From: Deroplatys truncata
Lineage: Eukaryota; Arthropoda; Insecta; Mantodea; Mantidae
Direction of reading: 5' to 3'
Assembly: GCA_030765065.1 (NCBI GenBank)
Contig: CM060990.1
Coordinates: forward strand, 10,229,501-10,293,500
DNA: 64,000 bases
Below are positions 20,678 to 32,417 of the stretch, piece by piece (positions within the stretch are counted from its first letter, which is position 1; every line of letters starts with the position of its first letter). A model generated the notes under the pieces. That model worked only from the letters and a program-made list of their open reading frames with translations, searched no databases and had not been told where the DNA came from. A program made the translations under genes and the position numbers.

Positions 20678-23495
20678 TCTCCTTGAGTACTGAAAGCGCC
20701 TAACTCCACATAACATATAGCTTTGTAGTTATAGTCTCCTTGAGTACTGAAAGCGCCTATTTCCACATAGGATGTAGCTTTGTTGTAATAGTCTGCTTGA
20801 GTACTGAAAGCGCCTAACTCCACATAACATGTAGCTTTGTTGTAATAGTCTCCTTGAGTACTGAAACCGCCTAACTCCACATAACATGTAGCTTTGTTGT
20901 TATAGTTTTCATGAGTACTGAAACCGCCTAACTCCACATAACATGTAGCTTTGTTGTTATAGTTTTCTTGAGTACTGAAACCGCCTAACTCCACATAACA
21001 TGTAGCTTTGTTGTTATAGTTTTCTTGAGTACTGAAACCGCCTAACTCCACATAACATGTAGCTTTGTTGTTATAGTTTTCTTGAGTACTGAAAGCGCCT
21101 AACTCCACATAACATGTAGCTTTGTTGTAAGAGTCTCCTTGAGTACTGATAACGCCTAACTCCACATAACATGTAGCTTTGTTTAATAGTCTCCTTGAGT
21201 ACTGAAAGCGCCTAACTCCACATAACATGTAGCTTTGTTGTTATAGTCTCCTTGAGTACTGAAAGCGCCTATTTCCACATAAGATGTAGCTTTGTTGTAA
21301 TAGTCTGCTTGAGTACTGAAAGCGCCTAACTCCACATAACATGTAGCTTTGTTGTAATAGTCTCCTTGAGTACTGAAAGCGCCTAACTCCACATAACATG
21401 TAGCTTTGTTTTAATAGTCTCCTTGAGTACTGAAAGCGCCTAACTCCACATAACATGTAGCTTTGTTGTAATAGTCTCCTTGAGTACTGAAAGCGCCTAA
21501 CTCCACATAACATGTAGCTTTGTTGTAATAGTCTCCTTGAGTACTGAAAGCGCCTAACTCCACACAACATGTAGCTTTGTTTTAATAGTCTCCTTGAGTA
21601 CTGAAACCGCCTAACTCCACATAACATGTAGCTTTGTTGTTATAGTTTTCTTGAGTACTGAAAGTGCCTAACTCCACATAACATGTAGCTTTGTTGTAAT
21701 AGTCTCCTTGAGTACTGAAACCGCCTAACTCCACATAACATGTAGCTTTATTGTTATAGTTTTCTTGAGTACTGAAAGCGCCTATTTCCACATAACATGT
21801 AGCTTTGTTGTAATAGTCTCCTTGAGTACTGAAACCGCCTAACTCCACATAACATGTAGCTTTGTTGTTATAGTATTCTTGAGTACCGAAACCGCCTAAC
21901 TCCACATAACATGTAGCTTTGTTGTTATAGTTTTCTTGAGTACTGAAACCGCCTAACTCCACATAACATGTAGCTTTGTTGTTATAGTTTTCTTGAGTAC
22001 TGAAACCGCCTAACTCCACATAACATGTAGCTTTGTTATAGTTTTCTTGAGTACTGAAACCGCCTAACTCCACATAACATGTAGCTTTGTTGTTATAGTT
22101 TTCTTGAGTACTGATAGCGCCTATTTCCACATAACATGTAGCTTTGTTGTAATAGTCTCCTTGAGTACTGATAACGCCTAACTCCACATAACATGTAGCT
22201 TTGTTGTAATAGTTTTCTTGAGTCCTGAAAGCGCCTAACTCCACTTATCATGTAGCTTTGTTGTAATAGTCTCCTTGAGTACTGAAAGCGCCTATTTCCA
22301 CATAACATGTAGCTTTGTTGTAATAGTTTTCTTGAGCACTGAAAGCGCCTATCTCCACATAACATGTAGCTTTGTTGTAATAGTTTTCTTGAGCACTGAA
22401 AGCGCCTAACTCCACATAACATGTAGCTTTGTTGTAATAGTCTCCTTGAGCACTGAAAGCGCCTAACTCCACATAACATGTAGCTTTGTTGTAATAGTCT
22501 CCTTGAGTACTGAAACCGCCTAACTCCACATAACATGCAGCTTTGTTGTAATAGTCTCCTTGAGTACTGAAAGCGCCTAACTCCACATAACATGTAGCTT
22601 TGATGTAATAGTCTCCTTGAGTACTGAAAGCGCCTAACTCCACTTAACATGTAGCTTTGATGTAATAGTTTTCTTGAGTACTGAAACCGCCTAACTCCAC
22701 ATATCATGTAGCTTTGTTGTAATAGTCTCCTTGAGTACTGAAACCGCCTAACTCCACATAACATGTAGCTTTGTTGTTATAGTTTCCTTGAGTACTGAAA
22801 CCGCCTAACTCCACATAACATGTAGCTTTGTTCTAGTAGTTTTCTTGAGTACTGATAGCACCTATTTCCACATAACATGTAGCTTTGTTCTAGTAGTTTT
22901 CTTGAGTACTGATAGCACCTATTTCCACATAACATGTAGCTTTGTTGTTATAGTTTTCTTGAGTACTGAAACCACCTAACTCCACATAACATGTAGCTTT
23001 ATTGTTATAGTTTTCTTGAGTACTGAAACCGCCTAACTCCACATAACATGTAGCTTTGTTGTTATAGTTTTCTTGAGTACTGAAACCGCCTAACTCCACA
23101 TAACATGTAGCTTTGTTGTTATAGTTTCCTTGAGTACTGAAACCGCCTAACTCCACATAACATGTAGCTTTGTTGTTATAGTTTCCTTGAGTACTGAAAG
23201 CGCCTAACTCCACATAACATGTAGCTTTGTTGTAATAGTTTTCTTGAGTACTGAAAGCGCCTAACTCCACATAACATGTAGCTTTGTTGTAATAGTTTTC
23301 TTGAGTACTGAAAGCGCCTAACTCCACATAACATGTAGCTTTGTTGTAATAGTTTTCTTGAGTACTGAAAGCGCCTAACTCCACATAACATGTAGCTTTG
23401 TTGTAATAGTTTTCTTGAGCACTGAAAGCGCCTAACTCCACATAACATGTAGCTTTGTTCTAGTAGTTTTCTTGAGCCCTGAAAGCGCCTAACCC
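20678..23495 (+). repeat. 57-bp minisatellite, about 49 copies
   Basis: Related to the 56-bp array (shared GCGCCTAACTCCAC and TAGCTTTGTT) but with TTGAGTACTGAAA in place of the CAGCCCTGAGA block. The unit is 19 codons, so minus-strand frames stay open for up to 223 codons in two different frames. Both are periodic artefacts. Two units are 3 bp short (near 21180 and 22035). Confidence 0.96.
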
Positions 23496-23639
23496 TACCT
23501 ACGCGATTACTTGTTCATATATTTGGTCATATGATGATATGACCGTTGTGTGTTATGTAAGTCGTAAGTGGCATGTGACCGTATTCAGCAAATTGGAATG
23601 TTTATATGTATAATTACATTAGAGAGTGTTTATTGGATT

Positions 23640-23940
23640 CTAACCATCCTTGCACATGCAATTGTTTTAGTGCTCCCAGCCAGATCGTCCGCGGGTTCAA
23701 ACCCGGCGGTGGGCAATGGATTTTTTTTCTTTTGCGTAACAATCCTTAGCATGGTTTCCTTTGGAAGGGAAGTACAGCCGGTGGTCCCGTGTCGTAGATT
23801 TATGGCACGTAAAAGAACCTCAAGCTTGATAAAGAGGAATCTGAGCAAAATTTCCGGCCTTTCACGTCCAATATAGAATGGGACGCTAGGCACAGTGCTA
23901 GTTAAGGAGCATCCATAAATAAAACTCAATTTAATTTTGT
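23640..23940 (+). repeat. tRNA-derived SINE, family 1
   Basis: The B-box-like GCGGGTTCAAACCCGGCGG at 23690 is followed by the family body (TTTCCTTTGGAAGGGAAGTA, GTGGTCCCGTGTCGTAGATT, CCAATATAGAATGGGAC) and a tail CATAAATAAAACTCAATTTA. The same order is seen at 6.9-7.2 and 37.5-37.7 kb on the other strand. Confidence 0.8.
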
Positions 23941-24855
23941 TACGTTTCGAAGGCTCGCATCGTCTTCGTCTTCAAAATCACTGAACTGAGAGGGAGAAAC
24001 TTCAATGTATGTATAAATGTCCTGAGGGCGAAACTAACCATGGGAAGACTACTTCTCTGGCTCGACTACTTTAGAAAGCTTCAAATAACATTTTTCCTTT
24101 GTTTGAAACGGGAGACAGTAGAAGGGTATGACAGGAGAAAGAGTCAGCTCATTTCGCCAATTGAGAAGTTGGCTAATCACGCCCGGCTAAGTAAGGAATG
24201 TTGAAAGGAGAAATTGGGGAAGGGAATCACTGGGGCAAGGTAGTGAGGTCCCACTATAACATCTGGTTAATATAACAAAACATAGAGAGCTGCAGTCCGG
24301 CGAACGGTAGCGGGTAGAACATAACCCTGCCTGTAGCCAAGAGGCTCGAAGGTGGAAGTAATGGAAAGGGAAATAATAATATGAAGGGTATTCGTTCAGG
24401 TGCATATTACTATTGTCGTTTCTGGTTCTCCAGGTTGATAGCACGACATTTCGTGAGGACACGGTGATCTGGAGAAATCTCAAAGGGATGTGGTCCCTCT
24501 GTGATGTGATGAATAGGTGGCTGCTGTGAAGCTGGTTGTGCTATGGAGTGATGTTGAACTAGCTGCTGTAAAATGGTATTGAAGTCTCTGCAGTCTTCTC
24601 CAAGGCCTGCAGATGTGTGGTGACGCTGTCCAGCCTTGCTGACAGGTCAACAGCGAAGGTCTGGTAGGTGAATGGAGGCGGCGGTGATGGTGGATTGCTG
24701 GTCCTGAAGATTCTCGGAGTTTATTTTGGAGAGCGACTCCTATAGCCCTGCTAACCGAGCACCGAAACTTAGTATTTCAACTTGGAGGTCCTTAACGGCG
24801 TCTCGCAGCGCCGCACTGGTTGAGGCTGACGGTGCTTAGGTGTCAGACATGATCA
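23941..24855 (-). mobile_element. Non-autonomous repeat element with coiled-coil ORF (single copy)
   Basis: On the minus strand it starts with ATGTCTGACACC near 24850 and a decayed frame (SASTSAALRDAVKDLQVEI...GARLAGL, with heptad-like Leu/Ile spacing). A GGCTACAGGCAGGG block follows near 24335, and the end has GAAGCTTTCTAAAGTAG near 24085 and GAGCCTTCGAAACGT near 23950. The same blocks in the same order occur on the plus strand between 39.9 and 42.2 kb. No reverse transcriptase was seen. The protein resembles small ORF1-type coiled coils only in general form. Confidence 0.55.
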
Positions 24856-25029
24856 GCGAAAGATGAAAGATGGCACAGCAGTAGAACGTCCCCAGTGCAC
24901 TCGGATGTATAACCGTTTGTCCCACAGTATTGAAACCTCGGCGGCGAAGAGCAGGCGTCTACAGGAGGATGGTCGTTTGTAGGAAGAGAATGTATGCTCC
25001 GCAGTAAGCACAATGTAAATGCGTCCCAA

Positions 25030-25520
25030 GCACAATGCGAGATGCAGTGGCATGTTTGTTCCGCAACAAATTGAAGGCCACATGATCTCTTTTTGTGGAG
25101 GGAATCGAAGTGCCCCTTTCATGGCCATGCGATCCCTTTTTAGGGCAAAGGGGACCTAGGTAACATGTATGTTCCACAACAACCTCTAGGGCACGAAGCC
25201 TTTTAGTGCAAAGGGGACCTAAGTGACATGAATGTTCCGCAACATAATCATGGTCACGTGATATTTTTTGTGGGCGCGGAATCTAAGCGCCACCTTCATG
25301 GTCACGTGATATCCTTTTAGAGCAAAGGGTACATAAGTGACATGTATGTTTCGCAACAGATTTATGGTTACGTCATCTTTTGTGGGAGGGGAATTTAAGT
25401 TCAACTTTCATAATCACGTGATCTCTCTTTAGGGCAAAGGGGACATAAGTGACATGTATGTACCGCAAAAGATTTATGGTCACGTTGGAGGGGTGGTAAT
25501 AAATTTAGGGAATGATCGTT
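25030..25520. repeat. Degenerate ~115-bp tandem repeat
   Basis: TGTTCCGCAACA-like words recur at about 25045, 25167, 25228, 25345 and 25457, alternating with TGGTCACGTGAT and AGGGCAAAGGGGAC blocks. One unit is shortened to about 61 bp. Copies differ at many sites, so the array is old. A stray unit lies near 25770. Confidence 0.75.
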
Positions 25521-25584
25521 AAAAAGGTATGGAAGCAGCGGGTATTTAAGTTTCCACATAGGAACTCTCCTCATATTCAACAAA

Positions 25585-26125
25585 TTTAATGTAGAATTTT
25601 CAGCTTACTCGAAGCAATTTGTGATGATACATCTTTCACACCCAGCTGCGGCATCTAACTTCAGAACCAGGCAACGCAAAGGACACTAGGGTTTTAAAAA
25701 ACGTGATCCACAATATATTTTCGGCTTCTGCAACGAACAGCAGAGTACGATGTCTTTGAGGGAAAGGGGCAGCTAAATGACATGTTCCATCCGTAACAAA
25801 TTCATGGCGTGGATTTTAGAGGTAACAGTACCTAACTAACATCTACGTTCTATATCGATGCGTAATTTCAAGACCAAATGTCACCCATCGTATTTCCTCG
25901 CTACATCTTTAGGACATAGAACATTTTTGTTAACTTCCCATATGAAGATGGAATAAAAAATAATATAAGGGAGAGAGCTTGCTTACATACGGAGAAAAGT
26001 TAATATGTAATTTCCTGGTTTATTCGAGCCAAGAGCGGGCAATAAATCTTTCACATTCAGTTGGGGGACCTATAATTTCAGGACTAGTCATCATACGACA
26101 CGAAGGTTGTAAGAAATCCGTGTTA
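25585..26125. repeat. Diverged ~410-bp duplication and flank
   Basis: A block with TTTCACACCCAGCTG and CTAACTTCAG near 25640 has a diverged partner near 26050 (TTTCACATTCAGTTG and TATAATTTCAG), about 410 bases on. A weaker third copy lies near 28655 (CACATACACCTGCG). No gene. Confidence 0.45.
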
Positions 26126-26142
26126 TCACGAATTAACACATA

Positions 26143-27385
26143 CACTACGTGATCAAAAGTATCCGGACACCTGGCTGAAAATTACGTACGAGTTCGTGGC
26201 GCCCTCCATCGGTAATGCTGGAAATCAATATGGTGTTGGCCCACCCTTAGCCTAGATGACAGCGTTCAATCTCGCAGGCATACTTGCAATCAGGTGCTGG
26301 AAGGTTTCTTGGGGAATGGCAGCACATTCTTCACGGAGTGCGGAACTGAGGAAAGCTATCGATGTAGGTCGGTGAGGCCGGGCACGAAGTCGGCGTTCCA
26401 AAACACACAAAGGTGTTCTATAGGATTGAAGTCAGGACTCTGTGCAGGACAGTCCATTACAGGGATGTTATTCTCTGTAACAACTCCGCCACAGCCCTTG
26501 TAGTATGAACAGGTGCTCGATCGAGTTGAAAGATGAAATCGCCATCCCCGAATTGCTCTTCAACAGTGGGAAGCAAGAAGGTGCTTAAAATATCAATGTA
26601 GGTCTGCGCTGTGATCATGCCGCGCAAAACAACAAGGGATTCAAGCCCCCTCCAGGAAAAACACGACCACACCATAACACCACCATCTCCAAATTTCACT
26701 TTTGGCATTACACACGCTGGCAGATGACGTTCACCGGGCATTCGCTATACCCACACCCTGCCATGGGATTGCCACGTTGTGTACAGTGATTCGTCACTCC
26801 ACACAACGTTTTGCCACTGTTCAATCGTGTAATGTTGACACTCCTTACACCAAGCGAGGCGTCGTTTGGCATTTCCCTGCGTGATGTGTGGCTTATGAGC
26901 AGCCGCTCGACCATGGAATCCAAGGTTTCTCACCTCACGCCTAACTGTCATAGTGCTTGGAGTGGATGCTGATGCAGTTTGGAATTCCTGTATGATGGTC
27001 TGGATAGATGTCTGCCTATTACACTTTACGACCCTCTTCAAATGTCGGTGGTCTCTGCCAGTCAACAGACGAGGTCGCCCTGTACGCTTTTGTACTGTAC
27101 ATTTCCCTTCACGTTACCACTTCACTACCACATCAGAAACAGTGGACCTAGGGATGTTTAGGAGTGGGGAAATCTCGCGTGCAGACTTCTGACACAATGA
27201 CACCCAATCACCTGATCACGTTCGAAGTCTGTGAGTTCCACGGAGCGTCCCGTTCTGCTGTTTCAATGTCTAATGACTACTGAGGTCGCGGATAATGAGT
27301 ATCAGGCAGTAGGTGGCAGCACAATGCACCTAAGAGGAAAAACGTATGTTTGTGGTGGTGTCCGGATACTTTTGATCACATAGTG
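26143..27385 (-). mobile_element. Tc1-type DNA transposon, full length, inactive
   Basis: Terminal inverted repeats read CACTACGTGATCAAAAGTAT at the left and match the right end (TACTTTTGATCACATAGTG) with one or two changes. They are flanked by TA at 26141-26142 and 27386-27387, the standard Tc1/mariner target. Length is 1,243 bp. The transposase on the minus strand is frameshifted. It is the only element here whose two ends and target duplication are all clear at base level. Confidence 0.92.
26390..27290 (-). pseudogene. Tc1 transposase (broken)
   Basis: The minus-strand frames in order are an N-terminal HTH stretch (KRVVKCNRQTSIQTIIQEF near 27030), VRREVRNLGFHGRAAAHKP, then VVWSDES with catalytic Asp near 26790, then VKFGDGGVMVWSCFSW, FQLDRAPVHT with the second Asp near 26528, and SPDFNPIEH with the Glu near 26418. 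The second-to-third spacing is about 36 residues, consistent with a DD34E-like Tc1 enzyme. Frameshifts separate the N-terminal, middle and C-terminal parts, so it is non-functional. Confidence 0.88.
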
Positions 27386-27387
27386 TA

Positions 27388-27490
27388 CATGCATATACAC
27401 GCGCGCGCACGCACACATACACACAGACTCACACACAAACACGCATAGAAAATCACACAGACCTAGAACTACAGAGACACGCAGAAACAC
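27388..27490. repeat. Degenerate CA-rich microsatellite
   Basis: CACACA/CGCGCG-rich stretch right beside the Tc1 target site. It has no coding value. Confidence 0.85.
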
Positions 27491-27689
27491 AGAAAATCAC
27501 CAATCCTCATCTAATGAAGTGTCGATTAACTGATAAAGCCACTACGCTTAACCAAAGAGGGCAACCCCGTAAAAGAGGATAAAGCTGAATAAGAACTATA
27601 TAATATCTCTTAAAACACAAGCATGGGCTAGTTTAGACTACTACTAATACTACTGTGAACCAATACAACGACATCGCTCTGCGTCTTAC

Positions 27690-28245
27690 CCTCCAGCAGC
27701 TCATCATACAAAAGTTTACAAAAATTCTAGAAAAAGAATTAAAGGTATATAAAAAATACATCAGATCCTGAAATTGCCTTTAAGTACCTATGTTAATACA
27801 TGAAAGACACATGAAAATAATCTCGAAATATCCGTGCTAATATCTATATTATCTGCGAAAGTGTTCAGAAAACTCGCTCTAATACCTGATCTATGGGTCT
27901 AAAATACCGAGAAAGAAAGAGTCTCAAATACTGCTACCAGTGTCCTGAAAATGTCTGTTGAAGTGTCAAAATGCTTTAAAACAGCAAGACAAAATACCTT
28001 CAAGATCTTCTAAAACGGCACCGATACCATGGCAATATCTGGAACAGGGTCCAAAAGTCTTCAGCATATCTGAAGATGTTCCAAAAACCTGTGTCAATAC
28101 CGTGAAAATACCTGCTCCAGTTTCCGAAATACCTTTGAAATGCCTGGAATTCTCCTCCCGTGTTCCAATATGCCCTACAAGCCTGTGGCCATATTTGATT
28201 ACACAGACTGTACCGCAAGCCCCCCCCCAGACAAAGTGAGGGTGA
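27690..28245 (+). repeat. Degenerate AAAATACC-type tandem repeat, same family as in the Polinton relic
   Basis: Words such as AAAATACC, GAAATGCC and GAAAATGTC recur every ~20-45 bases. The 28110-28200 part (GCTCCAGTTT, GAAATGCCTGGAATTC, GCCTGTGGCCATAT) aligns with 7200-7290 (GCTCCAGTTT, CCTGTGTTCATAT). No inverted ends were found here. Confidence 0.5.
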
Positions 28246-28249
28246 CGTA

Positions 28250-29317
28250 TAAGCATTGCGTATTATATTGCTAAAAGAAAATCAAGACACTGATTTAGAT
28301 GCAAAACGAATATTAAGTGTGAGACACGGTTTCCAAGTTCAGAAACATCCTATGTATCCTATAGAATTTAACAATACACTTTCGCTTATTACCATACAGT
28401 GCACTCCAATTTTACCCTTTAAGCAAATGCGCTAACTATCCCCCTCAAGAGCTAATAAATGAATTAATTTAAGGGATGTATTTTTTAAGAAAAGCTTAGC
28501 ATGAACCACCAAGATTTCCCAATATCTGGGAAAACACGTGAAAACAATGATGTGAAGAGCAGATACTAGCGATTCCCTCAAAGGGAAACTGCACTACATA
28601 CTAAAACAAATTATGCAAAATTTCCTAGTATATAGTGAACAAGTGTTCACAATAAATCGCTCACATACACCTGCGACTTCTAACATAACCTGTTTAAAGC
28701 CAGAATCATAACGTTCTCACAGAGCTGCAGGATCCAACTCTGAAAACAAATGGAACACCCCCGAAGTTACTCAAGCAAGTGCCGTCAAAGGATTCATGAC
28801 ATCCGGAAATACTAAAACCAGGGCAACGGATATCTTAAGATCAAGGCTTTTCGGAGGAAATGAGAAGGGGAGTCGTGATTTGTGCAAGTGTTAAGTAATA
28901 TTCTAAGCATCCACGGTAAATGTGTATGGAAAGGCGTTTTCTTTACCACATATTGCATAACGTAAAGGGATGAGTTAGGAAACTCAAAGTTGACTAAAGA
29001 AACGTCTAGAGAGTAGACAATTCAAGTTTTCTAATCATCAAACTGTGGCTTACTGTGATACACAGCGAAGAGACCTTTATACCCATTCATCGTCAGCTTT
29101 TATTCTGTGCAACGTAAGAGAATACAGTAATATCTCATTATTCAGGAATACAAGTGCTATCGATTTAACATTGTGAAGGTGGGAGTGTTATATTTCTCTT
29201 AAAGCAGCGAATTTTTGCTTATTTAAATATAACAAGTGTGCTTTTCTTCTAAGATGGTGGTGATGGTTGCTGGCAGGTCCTGTAGCTTCGCAGAGATTGT
29301 GCCGGAGGTGTCTTTTC
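28250..29317. other. No recognised gene
   Basis: AT-rich sequence upstream of the giant inverted-repeat element. A weak third copy of the 25.6-kb block lies near 28655. Nothing else can be supported. Confidence 0.4.
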
Positions 29318-29822
29318 CAGGGCAGTAGTAGGGAAATGGGCATTCTGGCGCAGTTAATTTATGCATGTCTATTCATATGCAAATGAGCTCCCCCACCTCC
29401 TCTCCCCCACCCCCAGCTCCTTGGTAGTATTAGTTGCAGCTGCGGTCGTAAATCTTGTTGAGTACAATGGAGGCTTGACAGTTAAGCAATTAAAGCTGTC
29501 AATCAACTGTCAAAACGAACAAGGGGGTCATAAATTTAAGGTTCTGTAACAAAGGCGAGATGTTTTTCCTACCCATCCCACATCAGTCCACTTCTGCACC
29601 TGGTCAGTTACCCATCCCCACTTCCATTGTGTGTCGAACACGTGGCATACTCGTTCCACTAGCTTTTAACAAAAGAACAATGCTTACCCTTCAGCTGTCA
29701 AAATGAACAAAGCCCATGATGAATTAGGGTTGTGACAAAGAGAACCTAAGCCAGTTAACAGAGAAACAAGTTCTATTGTCCGGTGCAAGCATTCTTTAGA
29801 AAGATCATCTGGCATGCTCATC

Positions 29823-30060
29823 CCACAACCCAATAACAAAGCCTGACCCTTTCCATTGTGTAAGAGATTCTATTGTGTGTGCCTTTCTATTGTCCTGGGC
29901 AAGGCTAGTTTAGAAAGACACCTGCAGCGTTCCCATCCCACAACCCAATAACAAAGCCTGACCCTTTCCATTGTGTTAGAGATTCTATTGTGTGTGCCTT
30001 TCTATTGTCCTGGGCAAGGCTAGTTTAGAAAGACACCTGCGGCGTTCCCATCCCGCTACT
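29823..30060 (+). repeat. 114-bp tandem duplication inside the left arm
   Basis: CCCACAACCCAATAACAAAG starts at about 29823 and again at about 29937, each followed by CTATTGTCCTGGGCAAGGCT. The mirror is at about 35330-35570. The upstream unit near 29700 is more diverged. Confidence 0.85.
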
Positions 30061-30369
30061 CCATAACAAAGCCTGACCTTTTCCATTGTTTGACCACCTG
30101 CTAGTTAACAAAAGAATTCGAGGGTTGCTTTATACTCGTCCTGTCCTTGTTTGTGTGAAAGAGAGAGAAACTTGTTTACCAACTCTGCGTAACAACGTCA
30201 GGTCGGCCATCATGATTTTGCCTGAGGGAGTTCTCTCCGATGTTTTACGACATCCTACGAATATATCCGAGCATAGTTAACAAGCATTCTGTTTCAGCCA
30301 ACGACTCCGAAAAAGCGCCTAATATACATTTCATTACGTGCATTAAACCTCTGAGTGATATCCATAGAT

Positions 30370-31030
30370 CGGTGTTCGATTCTTACTGTAATCAAAACTT
30401 TATTGCTAATGAGAAATTGATGATTGATATTATTATATCATTACCCTAATTAATAAAAGTGCGTTCAGAGAATTCTAACTCGACTCTTACCAAGTGAAAC
30501 TCTAATGCTTAATAACTATTAAACTTTGAAAGGTCAGATTAAAAAAAATGTATTTATCAAATATAATTTAATTTTTTATATATCATTACCCTAATTAATG
30601 AAAGGGCGTTCAGAGGGTTCTAGCTCGAATCTTACGCAGCGAAACTCTAATGCGCAATAACTATTAAACTATGCACGGCCGGATTAAAATGTATTTAACA
30701 AATATAATTTAATTTTTATATATCATTACAATAATTAATAAAAAGGGTGTTCAGAGGGTCCTAGATCGAATCTGCGAAACTCTAATGCACAATAACTATT
30801 AAACTATGCACGGCTAGATTAAAATGTATTTAACAAATATAATTTAATTAATGAAACGGTGTTCAGAGGCTTCAAGATCGAATCTGCGAAACTCTAATGC
30901 TTAATAAATATTAAACTATGTGAGTATTGGGCGGTCAGATTAAAACGTGTTTAACAAATATAATTTAATTTATACGCCATTACAATGTTTAACGAGCTGT
31001 ATTCTTAGGAACCAGAGGTCCATAGTTTGA
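30370..31030 (+). repeat. Run of ~110-145-bp units with tRNA T-arm-like motifs (outer)
   Basis: Motifs like GTGTTCGATTCTTAC, TCTAGCTCGAATCTTAC and AAGATCGAATCTGCG appear at about 30372, 30470, 30611, 30755, 30870 and 31015, each embedded in AT-rich DNA with ACTATTAAACTATG and CAAATATAATTTAATT. They resemble pol III B boxes but no matching A box or cloverleaf was found. Confidence 0.65.
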
Positions 31031-31219
31031 ATCTCACCCTGCGAAACGTTATAATAACTATTAAAATATTGAAGCAGGGGGCGGTCGGATTAAAATTGCA
31101 ATTAGCAAATATAATTATTTATATTAAACCTGGTGCATACTTAGATATCCCGATGCCTAGACAACATTCTTTCTTCTTCTCCTCTCTTTTTCTTTCTATC
31201 TATCTCTTTCTTTCTCCAC

Positions 31220-31625
31220 GACTTGTACACATTCAGGCGTTCACATATACACGAGCACTTGCACACACATCAGCAAACATACACTGGTGCACGCATGCAT
31301 ACACACGCACACACGTACATGTAACTACACACACGCACACACATACACACGCGCACATACATACACCAACACACACATACATACACTAGTACACACACGC
31401 ATTCACGCACATCATGAGTATACCTACATACACCAGTGCTCTTACACTCGCACATACATATACATGGACACACACATACATGCACACACACTCACGTACA
31501 TACATACACCGTTACACTTGCACATACGCACACGATCCCACACACACACACACACACACGTGCAAGCACATATGTCTGTTCACTTACACCCGACAGCACC
31601 AACCCACACACACACACCAACTCAC
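31220..31625 (+). repeat. CA/TACA-rich microsatellite in the left arm
   Basis: About 400 bases of degenerate ACACAC and ATACAT repeats. Its mirror is at about 33855-34250. The arms differ most here, as expected of a microsatellite. His/Thr-rich frames through it are not genes. Confidence 0.9.
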
Positions 31626-31719
31626 GCGCATGTCCTGAATGAAAAGAGACAAAATGATGCAATAAAAACTAATTATAGCTCGGGATGCGACACGTCATTT
31701 ACGAATTGTTCGAAACTGG

Positions 31720-32417
31720 TCTGGATGCAGGGGTTCGAATCCTAGGAGGGATTACAAATTCATCTTCTAATAACTCCAAAACTAATTAAAATAAAGACAG
31801 TAAATAAACTTTATTACTTTTATGTCATTAGTTCCTTTCTTGTGCATGTATATTAGAGTACCAGGTGTCATGGGCTCGATCCTTAATTTTAAAATCTCAA
31901 TTATCTCGGAAACTAATAGTGATAGAGGAGCGGACCAAAGCACGATTGTTAGCTCCTATGATGAACAATTAATGCCTTATATAATTTCCAATCAGTTGTC
32001 CCTAGTTCGAATCCTGATTTTTCAGTGACTTCCTTAATTTTCCGGTGTACACTAGAATATATCACTTAGATCGATGCTGTAACTGCATAAAGGTCTTTTA
32101 AACACACGCTAATATTATAAATAATTTTGTTTCTGGCGTTCTGAGTTCGAATACCGATTCAATGAAGTTTACTTATAAATTTAATAACAGTAAATAATTA
32201 AGACAAAGGTACCAAATAAACCTATTACGTTTATGTCATCAGATAATATCTTGCGGGCGTATATTAGGGTACCTGACGTCCAGGGTTCGATCCTTAAGTT
32301 TAAATCTCAATTATCGCAGAAACTAGCAGAGATAGAGCTGTAGACGAAAGCATGTTTGATAGCTCATACAATGAACAATTAATGCTGTATATAATTTTCA
32401 ATCAGTTGCCCCTAGTT
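31720..32417 (+). repeat. Inner run of T-arm-like units with ~410-bp higher-order period
   Basis: B-box-like motifs at about 31727 (GGGGTTCGAATCC), 31870, 32005 (CTAGTTCGAATCC), 32140 and 32280 (AGGGTTCGATCC), with a truncated one at about 32415. Similar types recur three units apart (31870 to 32280 and 32005 to 32415), a period of about 410. Confidence 0.7.

Larger units (their letters stand above)
29324..32417 (+). repeat. Left arm of the giant inverted repeat
   Basis: From outside in: a terminal region with an ATGCAAAT octamer; a 114-bp tandem duplication at about 29823-30060; a run of ~110-145-bp AT-rich units each with a T-arm-like motif (30370-31030); a CA-rich microsatellite; and another run of such units to 32417. 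Minor indels relative to the right arm sum to about 96 bp. Confidence 0.9.

Noticed and set aside
20671..23448. Long repetitive minus-strand reading frames (up to 223 codons) with a 19-residue repeat
   Set aside because: The DNA unit is 57 bp and both of two frames stay open. There is no start context, signal peptide or known domain, and the related 56-bp part has none. Best explained as a minisatellite by-product.
24853..25583. Minus-strand frames across 24.85-25.6 kb
   Set aside because: They run through the degenerate ~115-bp repeat and lack known domains.
26294..27192. Plus-strand frames within the Tc1 element
   Set aside because: They are antisense to the recognised transposase blocks.
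31027..31745. His/Thr-rich frames through the CA-rich microsatellite, and their mirrors at 33.7-34.4 kb
   Set aside because: Low-complexity translation of CACACA repeats. Several frames are open on both strands at once.
31727..31760. tRNA genes at the GTTCGAATCC motifs in the inverted-repeat arms
   Set aside because: Only T-arm/B-box-like words are present. No acceptor stem, A box or anticodon arm could be folded around any of them.
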